From Aquilonibacter sp963820185 (lineage in GTDB: Bacteria; Vulcanimicrobiota; Vulcanimicrobiia; Vulcanimicrobiales; Vulcanimicrobiaceae), in NCBI GenBank assembly GCA_963820185.1, contig CAWFYV010000007.1, positions 558,001 through 622,000 of the forward strand: a stretch of 64,000 nt of DNA. The letters are read 5' to 3'. The notes under the pieces are model-generated. The model saw only the letters and a list, made by a program, of their open reading frames with translations, searched no databases and was not told the DNA's origin. How positions within the stretch are numbered: the stretch's first letter is position 1; every line of letters begins with the position of its first letter. Both the position numbers and the translations under genes were made by a program. This document shows, piece after piece, positions 25,472 through 34,781 of this stretch.

Positions 25472-26497
25472 ATGACGCCCCACCGCAACGATGAACTCGC
25501 CGCCGTCGCCTTCGACGGCGAGGCGTTGACCTACGTCGACCAGCGACTGATTCCGCATGCGCTCGAGCGCAAGCGTGCGCGCACGGTCGATGAGATCGAA
25601 GATGCGATTAAAACGCTCGCGGTGCGTGGTGCGCCCGCAATCGGCATCTTCGGTGCGTATGGCGTCGCGATGCTCCGCGATACGATCGAAAACGACGAAG
25701 CGTTTGCCATCGCTGCGCGGCGCGTGCGCGACGCGCGTCCGACGGCCGTGAACCTCGCGTGGGCCGTCGACCGCGTGTTGCGCGCCGCTGATATGCGTGC
25801 CGAAGCCCAAGCAATTCATCGCGAGCAGATCGCCATCGATGCGGCGATCGCCGATGCCGGCCTCGACCTCATTCCGAAAAACGCGAAGATTCTGACCCAC
25901 TGCAATACGGGACCGATTGCAACCGCCGGCGGCGGGACCGCGCTTGGCGTCATCATCGCCGCGCAACGCGCCGATCGCCATCCGCACGTCTTCGTCGACG
26001 AAACGCGTCCGCTGTTGCAAGGCGGCCGACTCACCTACTTTGAGCTCGCGCAAGCCGGCGTCGATGCTACCCTGCAAGTCGACGGTGCCGCGGCGATCGC
26101 GATGGCGCGTAAGGCGATCGACTTAGTAATCGTCGGCGCGGATCGCATCGCGCGCAACGGCGACACCGCAAACAAGATCGGCACGTACGGCTTGGCGATT
26201 CTCGCCGCGCATCACGGCATTCCGTTCTACGTTGCGGCGCCGCGTTCGACATTCGATTTTACGATCGATTCCGGTGCAGCGATTCACATCGAAGAGCGCG
26301 CGGCGAGCGAAGTTACGTCGTTTGGCGATGCGGTTATCGCACCTGGTGACACCAGGGTCTATAACCCCGCCTTCGACGTCACGCCGGGGCATTTGATTAC
26401 GGCCTTTGTCACCGAGTACGGCGTCATCCATCCGCCATATCACGAAACGATTCCGGCGCTGGAACTGCGCCCGAACGCGACTGCATTCGCCTCGTGA
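25472..26497 (+). CDS. mtnA: S-methyl-5-thioribose-1-phosphate isomerase
   Basis: A 341-residue isomerase of the methionine salvage pathway, converting methylthioribose 1-phosphate to the ribulose form. Diagnostic segments are VRGAPAIGIFGAYGV near 50, ILTHCNTGPIATAGGGTALGVI near 145 with the catalytic Cys, ETRPLLQGGRLTYFEL near 180 and GADRIARNGDTANKIGTYGLAILA near 225 with the catalytic Asp. CNTGPIA replaces the usual CNTGSLA. Other salvage genes are not in the window. It overlaps holA by four bases. Confidence 0.93.
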   Translation: MTPHRNDELAAVAFDGEALTYVDQRLIPHALERKRARTVDEIEDAIKTLAVRGAPAIGIFGAYGVAMLRDTIENDEAFAIAARRVRDARPTAVNLAWAVDRVLRAADMRAEAQAIHREQIAIDAAIADAGLDLIPKNAKILTHCNTGPIATAGGGTALGVIIAAQRADRHPHVFVDETRPLLQGGRLTYFELAQAGVDATLQVDGAAAIAMARKAIDLVIVGADRIARNGDTANKIGTYGLAILAAHHGIPFYVAAPRSTFDFTIDSGAAIHIEERAASEVTSFGDAVIAPGDTRVYNPAFDVTPGHLITAFVTEYGVIHPPYHETIPALELRPNATAFAS

Positions 26498-27480
26498 AAT
26501 ACTACGAGTTCATAGACAAATCGCCGAAGATCGGGAATCTCGTCGTCGTTGAAGGTACGGAGCGCGCCCTAGCCGAGCGCGCACTCGACGTTTTGCTCGA
26601 ACGCCTGTTGCCGCCGGATATGCGCGAGCTCAATCTCGAGCGCGTCGCCGCGGCGGAGTGGACCGATGCGGGCCGCGTGCGCGAAGCGGTGCAGGCGATG
26701 CCGTTTCTGGCCGACCGGCGCGTCGTTGTTGTCACCGATGCGCAAGCGCTCAAGGCGCAGCCGCGCCGCGATCTGTTTGAAGTCATGGAGTCGGTTCCCG
26801 ACGGCAACACGCTGATTGTGATGGATTTGCTTTCGCCGCGATCGCAGCGGCCGCAGCCACTCGGTGCGCAAGCCGGCCGCGCGGCGCTACGCATCGACAC
26901 GAGCGCGAACGAAGAGACACGCGCGCGGTTCATCGACGAGGTCTTGGAAGCACTCGGCGCGACGGCAGAGCCGCGCGTGCGCAGCGAGCTCGCGCGCAGC
27001 GAGGCCGATCTCGCGAGCGTCCGCAACGACTTGGAAAAGCTCGCACTGCTAGGGAAGAAGATCACCTACAAAGCGCTCGAGGGCGAGTCACTTGCAATCG
27101 AGGACCCCAAAGCGTACCGGTACGCGAGCGCGCTGGTCGAGGGCCATCTCGGCGAAGCGCTTGGGATCGCGCATGAGTTTTTTGCCAACGACCCGCGCGG
27201 CGCCGCGATACCACTGCTCTCCGCGCTGGCCACGGAGTGCGGCCTGCTGTGGGAGCTGGCGCGCCCCGGTGGCGAGCTGCCCGCGCGCGCGAAATGGCGG
27301 GAGCGCGTCCTGCGGCCGATTGCGGGACGCGTCGGCGAGCGCCGCGCCCGCATCGCCTACGAGCGGGCCGTACTCGGCGTCGAGGCGATCGTCACCGGCG
27401 CGGCGGGCAGCGATCCCGACGATCATCGCACGTTGGTTGAACGGATCACCGCCGAGCTCGCCGGCCTGAGCCGCCGCTAA
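26494..27480 (+). CDS. holA: DNA polymerase III subunit delta
   Basis: A 328-residue clamp-loader subunit with the expected three-domain plan. The N-terminal AAA-like domain starts KIGNLVVVEGTERALAERALD, where the Walker A is degenerate as usual for delta, followed by LERVAAAEWTDAGRVREAVQAMPFLADRRVVVV. The middle has EADLASVRNDLEKLALLGKKITYKAL (the LxxE..KL segment of HolA). The C-terminal collar helices run from about 210 to the end. The start is GTG overlapping mtnA. Identification rests on domain pattern and length. Confidence 0.87.
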   Translation: MKYYEFIDKSPKIGNLVVVEGTERALAERALDVLLERLLPPDMRELNLERVAAAEWTDAGRVREAVQAMPFLADRRVVVVTDAQALKAQPRRDLFEVMESVPDGNTLIVMDLLSPRSQRPQPLGAQAGRAALRIDTSANEETRARFIDEVLEALGATAEPRVRSELARSEADLASVRNDLEKLALLGKKITYKALEGESLAIEDPKAYRYASALVEGHLGEALGIAHEFFANDPRGAAIPLLSALATECGLLWELARPGGELPARAKWRERVLRPIAGRVGERRARIAYERAVLGVEAIVTGAAGSDPDDHRTLVERITAELAGLSRR

Positions 27481-27501
27481 CTGCCGATAACTGAAGAAAG
27501 T

Positions 27502-29631
27502 ATGGACGTCGTCGAAACGCCCTCGGCTGAGTCACGCGACATCGATCCAAAGCAGCAGCTTTCGGACGATGTCGAGCGGGTGCGGGCCGAGCGCGACGAG
27601 CTCGATAGGCTGATCGCCGCTGACCGCGAGCGGATGGTCTCTATTCGCACGGCACTCGATAATATGGTCAACGCCGCGTGGCGCGATGTCTACGGCCAGC
27701 AACAGGGGATGCGCGAGCGCGATTCGATCTCGAGCGCACTGACGCTGGGTTGGACCGGCGCCTACCAAATCGTGGTAGCGGCCGTTTTCGTCCTGACCGC
27801 GGTCGGCGCTATCTATCTGTTGCAGGGCACCGGCGTCCTACTCGTGATCGGTGCGTACCTCGTGCTTGCGCTCATCGGCTACCTCGTCGCGCGCGATCAG
27901 TGCCTCGCACCGATCAAGAAAGCGCGATCGAGCTATCTCGGTAGCGACGGCAAAGACGTGCGCTTCGTGGCCTTTACGCGTTACGAGGCGTCGCTCAATC
28001 ATCCGTTAATAGGCTACGACGGTCCCACCGACGGCGCACTCGAAGATCGGGCATGGAAGATTCCCGGTGTACGTGAGAAGGAAGCACTGGGCGAGACCTT
28101 TGTCGAGGTCATCGACGAACGGCGCAGCAACGTGTTGCTCACGCGCTTCCCGGACAAGAAGCCGACGCTGGTTCACGCCGACCTCGAGAATCCTTTCATC
28201 CGTTCATATGGTGTATTCTTCCAGCGCGCGCTCGAGCGTCACTTGCCGCATGTTACTACCCAGGCCGAAGAGTTTCGTGAGATCGTGGCGCGGGTGGGTG
28301 AGCGCAGAGCACTCGACGACCGTTTGCGTCGGATGGAAGCCGAGTTGCGCGAATACGACGGCACTGCGGCGATCATCAAGGCGCTGAGCCTGCCGGCCGC
28401 GGTGCGCAACCAACTGATTCGCCAGGTCATTCTGTTCCGGCTCGATGATGCCGCTGTCCAGCGTGGGCTCTTTTTGATCGGCGGCGATCGCGTCGATCTC
28501 ACCGATGTGATGCAAGCGGTCGCGCGTGCTGCGGCTGCGACGCTGCTCCAACTTTCGTTTTCGCAGATCAAGATCGGCTATGTCGGTCAAGGCGCCTCCA
28601 CGGTAGGACGCATTTTTTCCACGTCCAAGCGTGCACGAGCCATCATCTTCATCGATGAAGCGGATCGGTTTTTCTCGACCACCGGCTCGGCTGCGTACGA
28701 AGCGATGCGCAGAGAAGTCGTGCAGGCGCTGTGGACCGAGTGGGAAGGACTCGAGGGCCACATCGGTGCCTGGGTCGTTGCGGGCGCGGAAACACGCGAC
28801 GAGCTCGATCAGGGAATCACCGCGCGTTTCGGCACAGTGATCGACCTCGCGCCTTCGTCGGTCGGCGCGGATGCGGCGACGATCGTGCTCGATACGCCGG
28901 CAATCGACGACGAGGCCGAAGCGCTGGTCGATGTCGAGCTGCCTGAACCGGTTATCAAGCGCAACCGGATGCTGGCCGCCATGTTCGCGCACGTTGCGAC
29001 GATGGAATCGCAGGGCATCACCGTGCCGCGAGCGATCCTCGTCGCCGGACCGTCGCCCACTGCGCGTGAGACCACGATCAAAAATATCGCCGACCAGACG
29101 GGCCTTCCGGTGGTCCCCGCCTCCATCGACGACCTCGATGCGGCGCTCGCCAAGGCGCGCGAGGCGGCCCACGCGATCGTGGCCGTCGAGGTCCCGCCCT
29201 ACGGTGATCCAGGATCGATCGCGCATCTCGCGGTGACGATCGATCGCTTGACCGAGCAGAAGGCGTCGATCTTCATCGTCGCGCATACCGCCGATGCCGC
29301 CGCGCTCGATCCGGAGCTGCGCAGCCGGTTCCCCGAGTTCATCGATTTGACCGAGCTTGCGCCCGACGCGCGGCGCGCGAAGCTCCTCGCGTTGCTCGGC
29401 GAGAAACCGCTGGGCTTCGATCTCAGTGCCGCGATGGAGCAGCTCGAAGCGCAGACCGCGGGGATGACCGAAGAGCAACTGCGCCACTTCGTCGACGAGG
29501 CTGGGCGCGCCGCGGCGCTCCGCGCGATTGACAGCGGCGCACCCGATCACGTGATCGTCGAGCTGGCAGACTTTCCGCACCGTAACACAGTGACCGAGGC
29601 TGCGACGAAAGACGACGAGGCTGCGCTTTAG
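27502..29631 (+). CDS. membrane-anchored protein with two AAA-type domains lacking Walker A
   Basis: A 709-residue protein. Residues 15-60 are a charged coiled-coil. Residues about 88-131 form two hydrophobic segments (VVAAVFVLTAVGAIYLL and GVLLVIGAYLVLALIGYLVA). AAA domain 1 (about 315-460) keeps a good Walker B, AIIFIDEADRFF near 380, and sensor-like residues. Where the P-loop GxxGxGKT should be it reads FLIGGDRVDLTD. AAA domain 2 (about 510-690) has VAGPSPTARETT in the P-loop position and no acidic Walker B. The layout recalls FtsH- or spastin-like membrane AAA proteins, but no protease domain is present. It sits between holA and purB, with about 20-30 bp gaps. Function unknown. Confidence 0.75.
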   Translation: MDVVETPSAESRDIDPKQQLSDDVERVRAERDELDRLIAADRERMVSIRTALDNMVNAAWRDVYGQQQGMRERDSISSALTLGWTGAYQIVVAAVFVLTAVGAIYLLQGTGVLLVIGAYLVLALIGYLVARDQCLAPIKKARSSYLGSDGKDVRFVAFTRYEASLNHPLIGYDGPTDGALEDRAWKIPGVREKEALGETFVEVIDERRSNVLLTRFPDKKPTLVHADLENPFIRSYGVFFQRALERHLPHVTTQAEEFREIVARVGERRALDDRLRRMEAELREYDGTAAIIKALSLPAAVRNQLIRQVILFRLDDAAVQRGLFLIGGDRVDLTDVMQAVARAAAATLLQLSFSQIKIGYVGQGASTVGRIFSTSKRARAIIFIDEADRFFSTTGSAAYEAMRREVVQALWTEWEGLEGHIGAWVVAGAETRDELDQGITARFGTVIDLAPSSVGADAATIVLDTPAIDDEAEALVDVELPEPVIKRNRMLAAMFAHVATMESQGITVPRAILVAGPSPTARETTIKNIADQTGLPVVPASIDDLDAALAKAREAAHAIVAVEVPPYGDPGSIAHLAVTIDRLTEQKASIFIVAHTADAAALDPELRSRFPEFIDLTELAPDARRAKLLALLGEKPLGFDLSAAMEQLEAQTAGMTEEQLRHFVDEAGRAAALRAIDSGAPDHVIVELADFPHRNTVTEAATKDDEAAL

Positions 29632-29657
29632 TCGTCGGCGAAGAGCGCCTTCGTCCC

Positions 29658-31073
29658 ATGGAATACCGCACGTACGCCTCGCCGTTCTCTTGGAGATACG
29701 GCCGCGCCGAGCTACGCACGCTCTTTTCCGAGGAAGAACGACGCAAACTCTGGCGTGCCGTCTGGGTTGCACTCGCGCAGGCGCAAGCGCGCGAAGGCCT
29801 CGTTTCGCCTGCTGAGCTAGCCGATCTTCAGGCCCACGCACACGAGATCGACATCGAGGCTGCGCTCGCAATCGAACGCGAGATTCACCATGACTTGATG
29901 GCCGAAATTCGCGTCTTCGCGTCGCAAGCAAAGATCGGCGGCGGGAAACTTCACTTGGGCGCGACCTCGATGGATATCGAGGATACGGTCGAGACCTATC
30001 GCTTGCGTCTCGCCCTCTCCGAGGTGGGCGCGAACCTGGATGCGCTCTTGCAAAGCTTTGCCGGCAAGGTTCGGCAGTACGCGGATCTCGTCTGCATGGG
30101 TTTCACCCATCTGCAGCCGGCCGAGCCGACGACACTGGGCTATCGCCTCGCCGTCTACGCGCAAGATCTCTTCATCGACGATACCAACCTGCGCTTTGTC
30201 TTCGAGCAGTTAACCACCAAGGGATTGCGCGGAGCGGTCGGCACCGCCGCCTCGTATGAGCATCTGCTCGACCATCGCGGCACGTCGGCCGCGCTCGAAA
30301 CGTTTGTGCTCGAGCGCTTTGGATTGCAGGCGCGCGATGTCAGCACGCAAACCTACCCGCGCAAACTCGACTACCTCTTGCTCTCGGGTCTTGCCGGCCT
30401 TGGCGCCTCGCTTTCGAAATTTGCCGCCGACATGCGCATTTTGAGCAGTCCGGAGTTCGGCGAAGTTGCCGAGCCTTTCGGTTTCGCGCAGGTCGGCAGT
30501 TCGGCGATGCCGTTCAAGCGCAATCCAATTCTGAGCGAACGCATCGATTCGCTCGCGCGTCTGCTCCCCGCCTATGCTGACGTCGCGTGGCAGAACGCCG
30601 CAACGAATTATCTCGAGCGCACCCTCGACGACAGCGCCAACCGGCGCACGATTCTTCCCGAAGCGCTGCTCTGTGCTCATGAGATCGTCTCGCTGGCGCG
30701 CAGGGTGATCGACGGACTGCGCGTGGACGAACGCCGCATTGCGCAAAACCTGCGCACCTATGGGCCGTTCGCGGGAACCGAGGCCGTGATGATGGAAGCG
30801 GCGCGCGCCGGCGGCGATCGTCAGGAATTGCACCAACGGATTCGCGATGCGGCGATGCAGGCGTGGGACGCGCTCGCGCGTGGCGAAGACAATCCTCTCG
30901 CGCAGACGCTCGCCGGCGATACGGCGCTCACCGCGCTCGTCGATCCGGCGGAGATCCGGCGATTGCTCGATCCGGGCAAGCATGTGGGCACCGCGCCGCA
31001 ACGCGCGCGCGTGCTCGCCGATCGCATCGACGCACTGCCCGAATTTCCCAAGCAGAAGAAGGTAGAGTTATGA
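29658..31073 (+). CDS. purB: adenylosuccinate lyase
   Basis: A 471-residue fumarase/aspartase-superfamily enzyme that cleaves SAICAR to AICAR and adenylosuccinate to AMP. The start MEYRTYASPFSWRYG is typical. IHHDLMAEIRVFA near 75, LGATSMDIEDT near 97, HLQPAEPTTLGYRLA near 150 with the catalytic His, and the signature SSAMPFKRNP near 278 with the catalytic Ser are all present. It starts the purine gene set. The stop codon is followed after one base by a 266 bp palindromic element before purC. Confidence 0.94.
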   Translation: MEYRTYASPFSWRYGRAELRTLFSEEERRKLWRAVWVALAQAQAREGLVSPAELADLQAHAHEIDIEAALAIEREIHHDLMAEIRVFASQAKIGGGKLHLGATSMDIEDTVETYRLRLALSEVGANLDALLQSFAGKVRQYADLVCMGFTHLQPAEPTTLGYRLAVYAQDLFIDDTNLRFVFEQLTTKGLRGAVGTAASYEHLLDHRGTSAALETFVLERFGLQARDVSTQTYPRKLDYLLLSGLAGLGASLSKFAADMRILSSPEFGEVAEPFGFAQVGSSAMPFKRNPILSERIDSLARLLPAYADVAWQNAATNYLERTLDDSANRRTILPEALLCAHEIVSLARRVIDGLRVDERRIAQNLRTYGPFAGTEAVMMEAARAGGDRQELHQRIRDAAMQAWDALARGEDNPLAQTLAGDTALTALVDPAEIRRLLDPGKHVGTAPQRARVLADRIDALPEFPKQKKVEL

Positions 31074-31074
31074 T

Positions 31075-31340
31075 TTGTCATCCCGGCCCCTCGACTAACG
31101 CTCGGGGTAAACTCCGCGAACGCAGTGAGCGTAGTCGAGGGAGCGCCGAAACCCGTTTGCTGCCCGCGAGAACGCTCCTCGCGTCACGTCCTGTGACGCT
31201 CCTGCTGCGCGAGTTTTGCGCCACAACCAAAGGAAGTTCGCATCCTGCGAATGGCGCAAAACTTCGAGCCCTCGCTCGGCAGCAATCGGGTTTCACGGTC
31301 CCTCGACTTCGGCGCGACGCGGCTACGCTCGGGATGACAA
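31075..31340. repeat. 266 bp composite palindromic element between purB and purC
   Basis: Outer arms TTGTCATCCCG (31075-31085) and CGGGATGACAA (31330-31340) are perfect 11 bp inverted repeats. Nested inside are GAAACCCGTTTGCTGCC / GGCAGCAATCGGGTTTC (31148-31164 and 31278-31294, 16 of 17) and GAGTTTTGCGCCA / TGGCGCAAAACTTC (31211-31223 and 31252-31265). It has no credible coding sequence. A half-copy occurs at 1910. The nested design and the 11 bp ends resemble a MITE or REP-type repeat. Its RNA would fold into a long cruciform within the purine transcript. Confidence 0.75.
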
Positions 31341-31344
31341 TGCG

Positions 31345-32524
31345 ATGAATAAGGGTGTTGAGATTGCGTCGGGCAAGACGAAGGTTCTTATACGAGAACC
31401 CAGGTGCGGCCGATCAGCTCGTTGTCGTACAGACGGATAATATTTCGGCGGGGGATGGGGCGCGGCGGAATGTGATTGCGGGCAAGGGACGGCTCGCGGC
31501 GCAGACGACGGCGCGCGTGTTTCGTCTGCTTAACCTCTGTGGATTGCCGACGCACTACTTGAGCGGTGGCGAAGATGACGACAACAACGAGATGCTGGTG
31601 CGGCGTGCGAATATGCTGCCGCTCGAAGTCGTCGTGCGCGGCGTCGCGGCCGGCTCGTTTGTGCGGCGCAACGCAGGCGTGCAGCGCGGCATGCTGCTCG
31701 TGCCGCGGGTCATCGAGTTCTTCGTTAAAGATGACGCGAACCACGATCCGCAGATAACGCCCGACGAGATCGTCGCACGTGGAATCGCCTCGCCGGCCGA
31801 AGTTGGCGCGATGAGCGAGCTCGCGCGGCTTACCTTTGACGTGCTCTCGCACGCGTGGCGCAGGCGCGACGTGCTGCTGGTCGATCTCAAGGTGGAGTTT
31901 GGCCGGCTAATCGCGGGTAACGACAAGGGACAACTCGTCATTGCCGACGTGATCGATAACGACTCGTGGCGTATCTGGCCGCAGGGGCGTGAGGATCGGA
32001 TGCTCGACAAGCAGCTCTACCGCAACCTGCCGGCGGTCGATGAGGCGGCGCTCGCAACGGTCAAAGCGGCCTATGAAGAAGTTGCTGATTTAGTCGGTAC
32101 GTTTCCGGTGATGCGGCCCGGCATGGCCGCGATCATCGCCGATAGTGCGGAGCGCACTGAAGATCTCAACGCTGCCGTCGCCGCGTTGCAACAGCTCGGC
32201 CTGCCGACGATCCGCCACGTTGCCAATCCCACGCGCACGCCGGCATACGTGCTTCAGCTCGTCCAGCAGTTGGAGGCTACGTTCGCGCGGCTGTTCTTCG
32301 TTGCGATCGCCGGGGACGATACGCTGCGCGGGATGCTCGATGCAGCCTCGTCGTCACCGGTCTTGTGGTGGGACGGCGACGCCGCGTCGCTTGCGCTCCA
32401 AGCGTCGAAGTTGCTCGCGCTCGACGACACGGTGTTGTACGGCCGAACGCTGCTGATGCAAGCCAATTCGCGTTCGTCTGTACTTCACGCCGACGCTGCA
32501 CTGCAGCAACAAACCGGTGGCTGA
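31345..32524 (+). CDS. purC: SAICAR synthetase fused to a degenerate PurE-like domain, one frameshift
   Basis: The protein should begin at ATG 31345 with MNKGVEIASGKTKVL. It continues as YENPGAADQLVVVQTDNISA in the +1 frame, so one extra base lies near 31390 inside the conserved GKTKxLY motif. Residues 1-240 are SAICAR synthetase: LLNLCGLPTHYL, NMLPLEVVVRGVAAGSFVRR, LLVDLKVEFGR, VIADVIDNDSWRIWPQ and DKQLYR. Residues 250-390 align with PurE (GMAAIIADSAERTEDL, ANPTRTPAYVL, FFVAIAGDDTLRGML), but the class I motifs GSxSD, SAHRTP and GAGGAAHLPGM are lost. Animals have a PurC-PurE fusion with an active carboxylase; this one looks inactive or repurposed. No ribosome binding site is clear after the repeat. 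It overlaps purL by 8 bp. Confidence 0.85.
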
Positions 32525-34781
32525 GATCGCCGGCGTCGCTCTGCGCGCCGATGAGCTCGCCCGTATTCGCGAGCGTCTTGGTCGCGAGCCCTCAACCGTC
32601 GAGCTGCACGCGTTCGATGCACAGTGGAGCGAACATTGCAGCTACAAGTCGAGTCGCCATCAACTCAAACGTCTGCCGACGACCGGCACACTCGTGGTCC
32701 TCGGGCCCGCTGAAGACTCCGGCATTCTGCACTTGGGCGAGTATAACGGCGAGCGGTACGGCATCGTGATCGCGCACGAGTCGCACAATCATCCCTCGCA
32801 AGTCGTGCCGTTCGAGGGCGCCGCCACCGGCATCGGCGGTATCGTGCGCGACGTGCTGTGCATGGGTGCGCAGGTCATAGCCGTCGCCGATCCGCTGCGT
32901 TTTGGACGCATCGACGACCCGCACTCGCATCAGCGCCACGTTGCGCAGGGCGTGGTCGACGGCATCAGTGCATACGGCAATGCAATCGGCGTGCCGAATA
33001 TCGCCGGAGATGTGTATTTCGACGAACGCTTCGACGACAATTGCCTGGTCAACGTCGTTGCGATGGGCATCGTCAAGGAGTCCGAGATCATTCACTCCTA
33101 TGCGCCGCCGGGTGCCGATGGGTGGGATCTCGTGCTCGTTGGCAAGGCCACCGATCCCAGCGGTTTTGGCGGTGCATCGTTTTCGTCGCTGAGCCTCGAT
33201 ACCGCCGACGAAGAATCCAACAAGGGCGCCGTGCAGGTACCCGATCCGTTTCTCAAGAGCGTGATCATGCGCGCGAGTTATCGCGTCTTCAGTTTCTTGC
33301 GCGAGCATGGCTTGACGGTTGGATTCAAAGACCTGGGCGCGGGCGGGATCATGGGTTGTTCCGCGGAGATCACCTCGGCGGGCGGGTATGGCGCGCGCAT
33401 CGATCTCGATACGGTCAACGTTGCGGTGGAGGGCATGCGCCCGGAAGTGATCGCGGTCGGTGAGACGCAAGAACGGCTGTTATGGGCGGTGCCGCCGTCG
33501 GTAACGCCGCACTTGCTGCGTATCTACAACGACGAATTCACGCTTCCGGAGATCGCGTACAATGCACGCGCGATCAAGATCGGTACGGTGACCGCGCAGA
33601 AACGCTACCTCCTCACGCACCACGGGCAGACAGTGATGGACGTCGACATCGAATTTCTCACTGGCTCGATTCGCGACGAATTGCCGTCAACGGAAATTGC
33701 CGTGCCGGAATCGCGTGGCGAACGCCCGCTCGTGACGGGCGTGCAACTCGACGAACTCATCGAGCGCGTGCTCGCGCACGGCGACGTCTGTTCGCGTGAA
33801 CCGCTCTACCGGCGCTACGACGCGGTCGTTCGCGGATGCACGGTTATCCCGCGCGGAGCCGCCGATGCGGGCGTGCTCGCGCCGATTCCAGGCAGCGCGC
33901 TCGGTGTCGCGCTTGCGGTGGCGGGCAATCCGCGCTACAGCCACATCGACGTGCGGCTCGCCGCCGAACACGCCGTCTATGAAGCCGTGCGCAAAGTCGT
34001 CGCGACCGGCGCGCGTCCAATCGGTTTGACCGACTGTCTCAACTTTGGAAATCCGCGCAAAATCGATCACTACAGCGAGCTGGTAGCCGCCATCTGGGGC
34101 CTTGCGCGCGCCGCGGAGCGCTTCCACACGCCGTTTGTCTCAGGCAACGTGAGCCTCTACAACGAGGCTGCGAACGGCAAGGCGATACCCGCCTCACCGA
34201 TCGTTGGCTGCGTCGGCGCATTCAACGACATCGCAACGGTGGTGACGATGCCGTTCAAGTCCGCAGGTTCGGTATTGTATCTCATCGGCAAACCGCAAGG
34301 CAGCCTCGGCGGTTCGGTGTTGCTCGACGTGCTCGGTCGCAGCGACGAGCATCTGCCGCACATCGACTACGACACGGTGCTTGCGCAACACGATCTTCTT
34401 TACGAAGCAGCTCAGGCGCGGTTGTTGCGCTCGGCGCGTGCGATCGGCAACGGCGGACTGGTGGTTACCCTTTGCGAAATGGCCTTCGCGACGATGCGCA
34501 AAGGGCGTCCGCACGTCGGTGTGCAGATTGACGATTCGTGGCAGTGGACGCACGGGAGTGTCGGGGACCTGGAAGCGTACTTCGGCGAGTCCGGCGGATT
34601 TGTGGTCGAGGTCGCGGCCGACGACGTCGAGGCTTTCGAAGGCATCGCCGACGATGTTACCGGTGTTTGCGAAATCGGCGTCACGATCGATCAGCCGATG
34701 CTCGCGATAAACGACGTGGCCTTTGATCTGCACCGGCTGCGTCACATGTGGTCTGCGCCATTGCGTGAGGTCTATCCATGA
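32517..34781 (+). CDS. purL: phosphoribosylformylglycinamidine synthase, small-type PurL
   Basis: A 754-residue catalytic subunit that converts FGAR to FGAM with ATP and ammonia from PurQ. Motifs: WSEHCSYKSSRHQLKRLP near 38, HESHNHPSQVVPFEGAATGIGGIVRDV near 85-110, GDVYFDERFDDNCLVN near 165, GFKDLGAGGIMGCSAE near 270, the second-half GLTDCLNFGNPRK near 500 and FVSGNVSLYNEA near 540. The length fits the small PurL that works with separate PurQ and PurS. The GTG start lies within the purC 3' end, and the stop overlaps purQ by four bases. Confidence 0.95.
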   Translation: MAEIAGVALRADELARIRERLGREPSTVELHAFDAQWSEHCSYKSSRHQLKRLPTTGTLVVLGPAEDSGILHLGEYNGERYGIVIAHESHNHPSQVVPFEGAATGIGGIVRDVLCMGAQVIAVADPLRFGRIDDPHSHQRHVAQGVVDGISAYGNAIGVPNIAGDVYFDERFDDNCLVNVVAMGIVKESEIIHSYAPPGADGWDLVLVGKATDPSGFGGASFSSLSLDTADEESNKGAVQVPDPFLKSVIMRASYRVFSFLREHGLTVGFKDLGAGGIMGCSAEITSAGGYGARIDLDTVNVAVEGMRPEVIAVGETQERLLWAVPPSVTPHLLRIYNDEFTLPEIAYNARAIKIGTVTAQKRYLLTHHGQTVMDVDIEFLTGSIRDELPSTEIAVPESRGERPLVTGVQLDELIERVLAHGDVCSREPLYRRYDAVVRGCTVIPRGAADAGVLAPIPGSALGVALAVAGNPRYSHIDVRLAAEHAVYEAVRKVVATGARPIGLTDCLNFGNPRKIDHYSELVAAIWGLARAAERFHTPFVSGNVSLYNEAANGKAIPASPIVGCVGAFNDIATVVTMPFKSAGSVLYLIGKPQGSLGGSVLLDVLGRSDEHLPHIDYDTVLAQHDLLYEAAQARLLRSARAIGNGGLVVTLCEMAFATMRKGRPHVGVQIDDSWQWTHGSVGDLEAYFGESGGFVVEVAADDVEAFEGIADDVTGVCEIGVTIDQPMLAINDVAFDLHRLRHMWSAPLREVYP

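Noticed and set aside
28204..29931. A 575-codon open frame opposite the AAA-type protein
   Set aside because: Arg-rich shadow with no motif; it also runs across the purB start.
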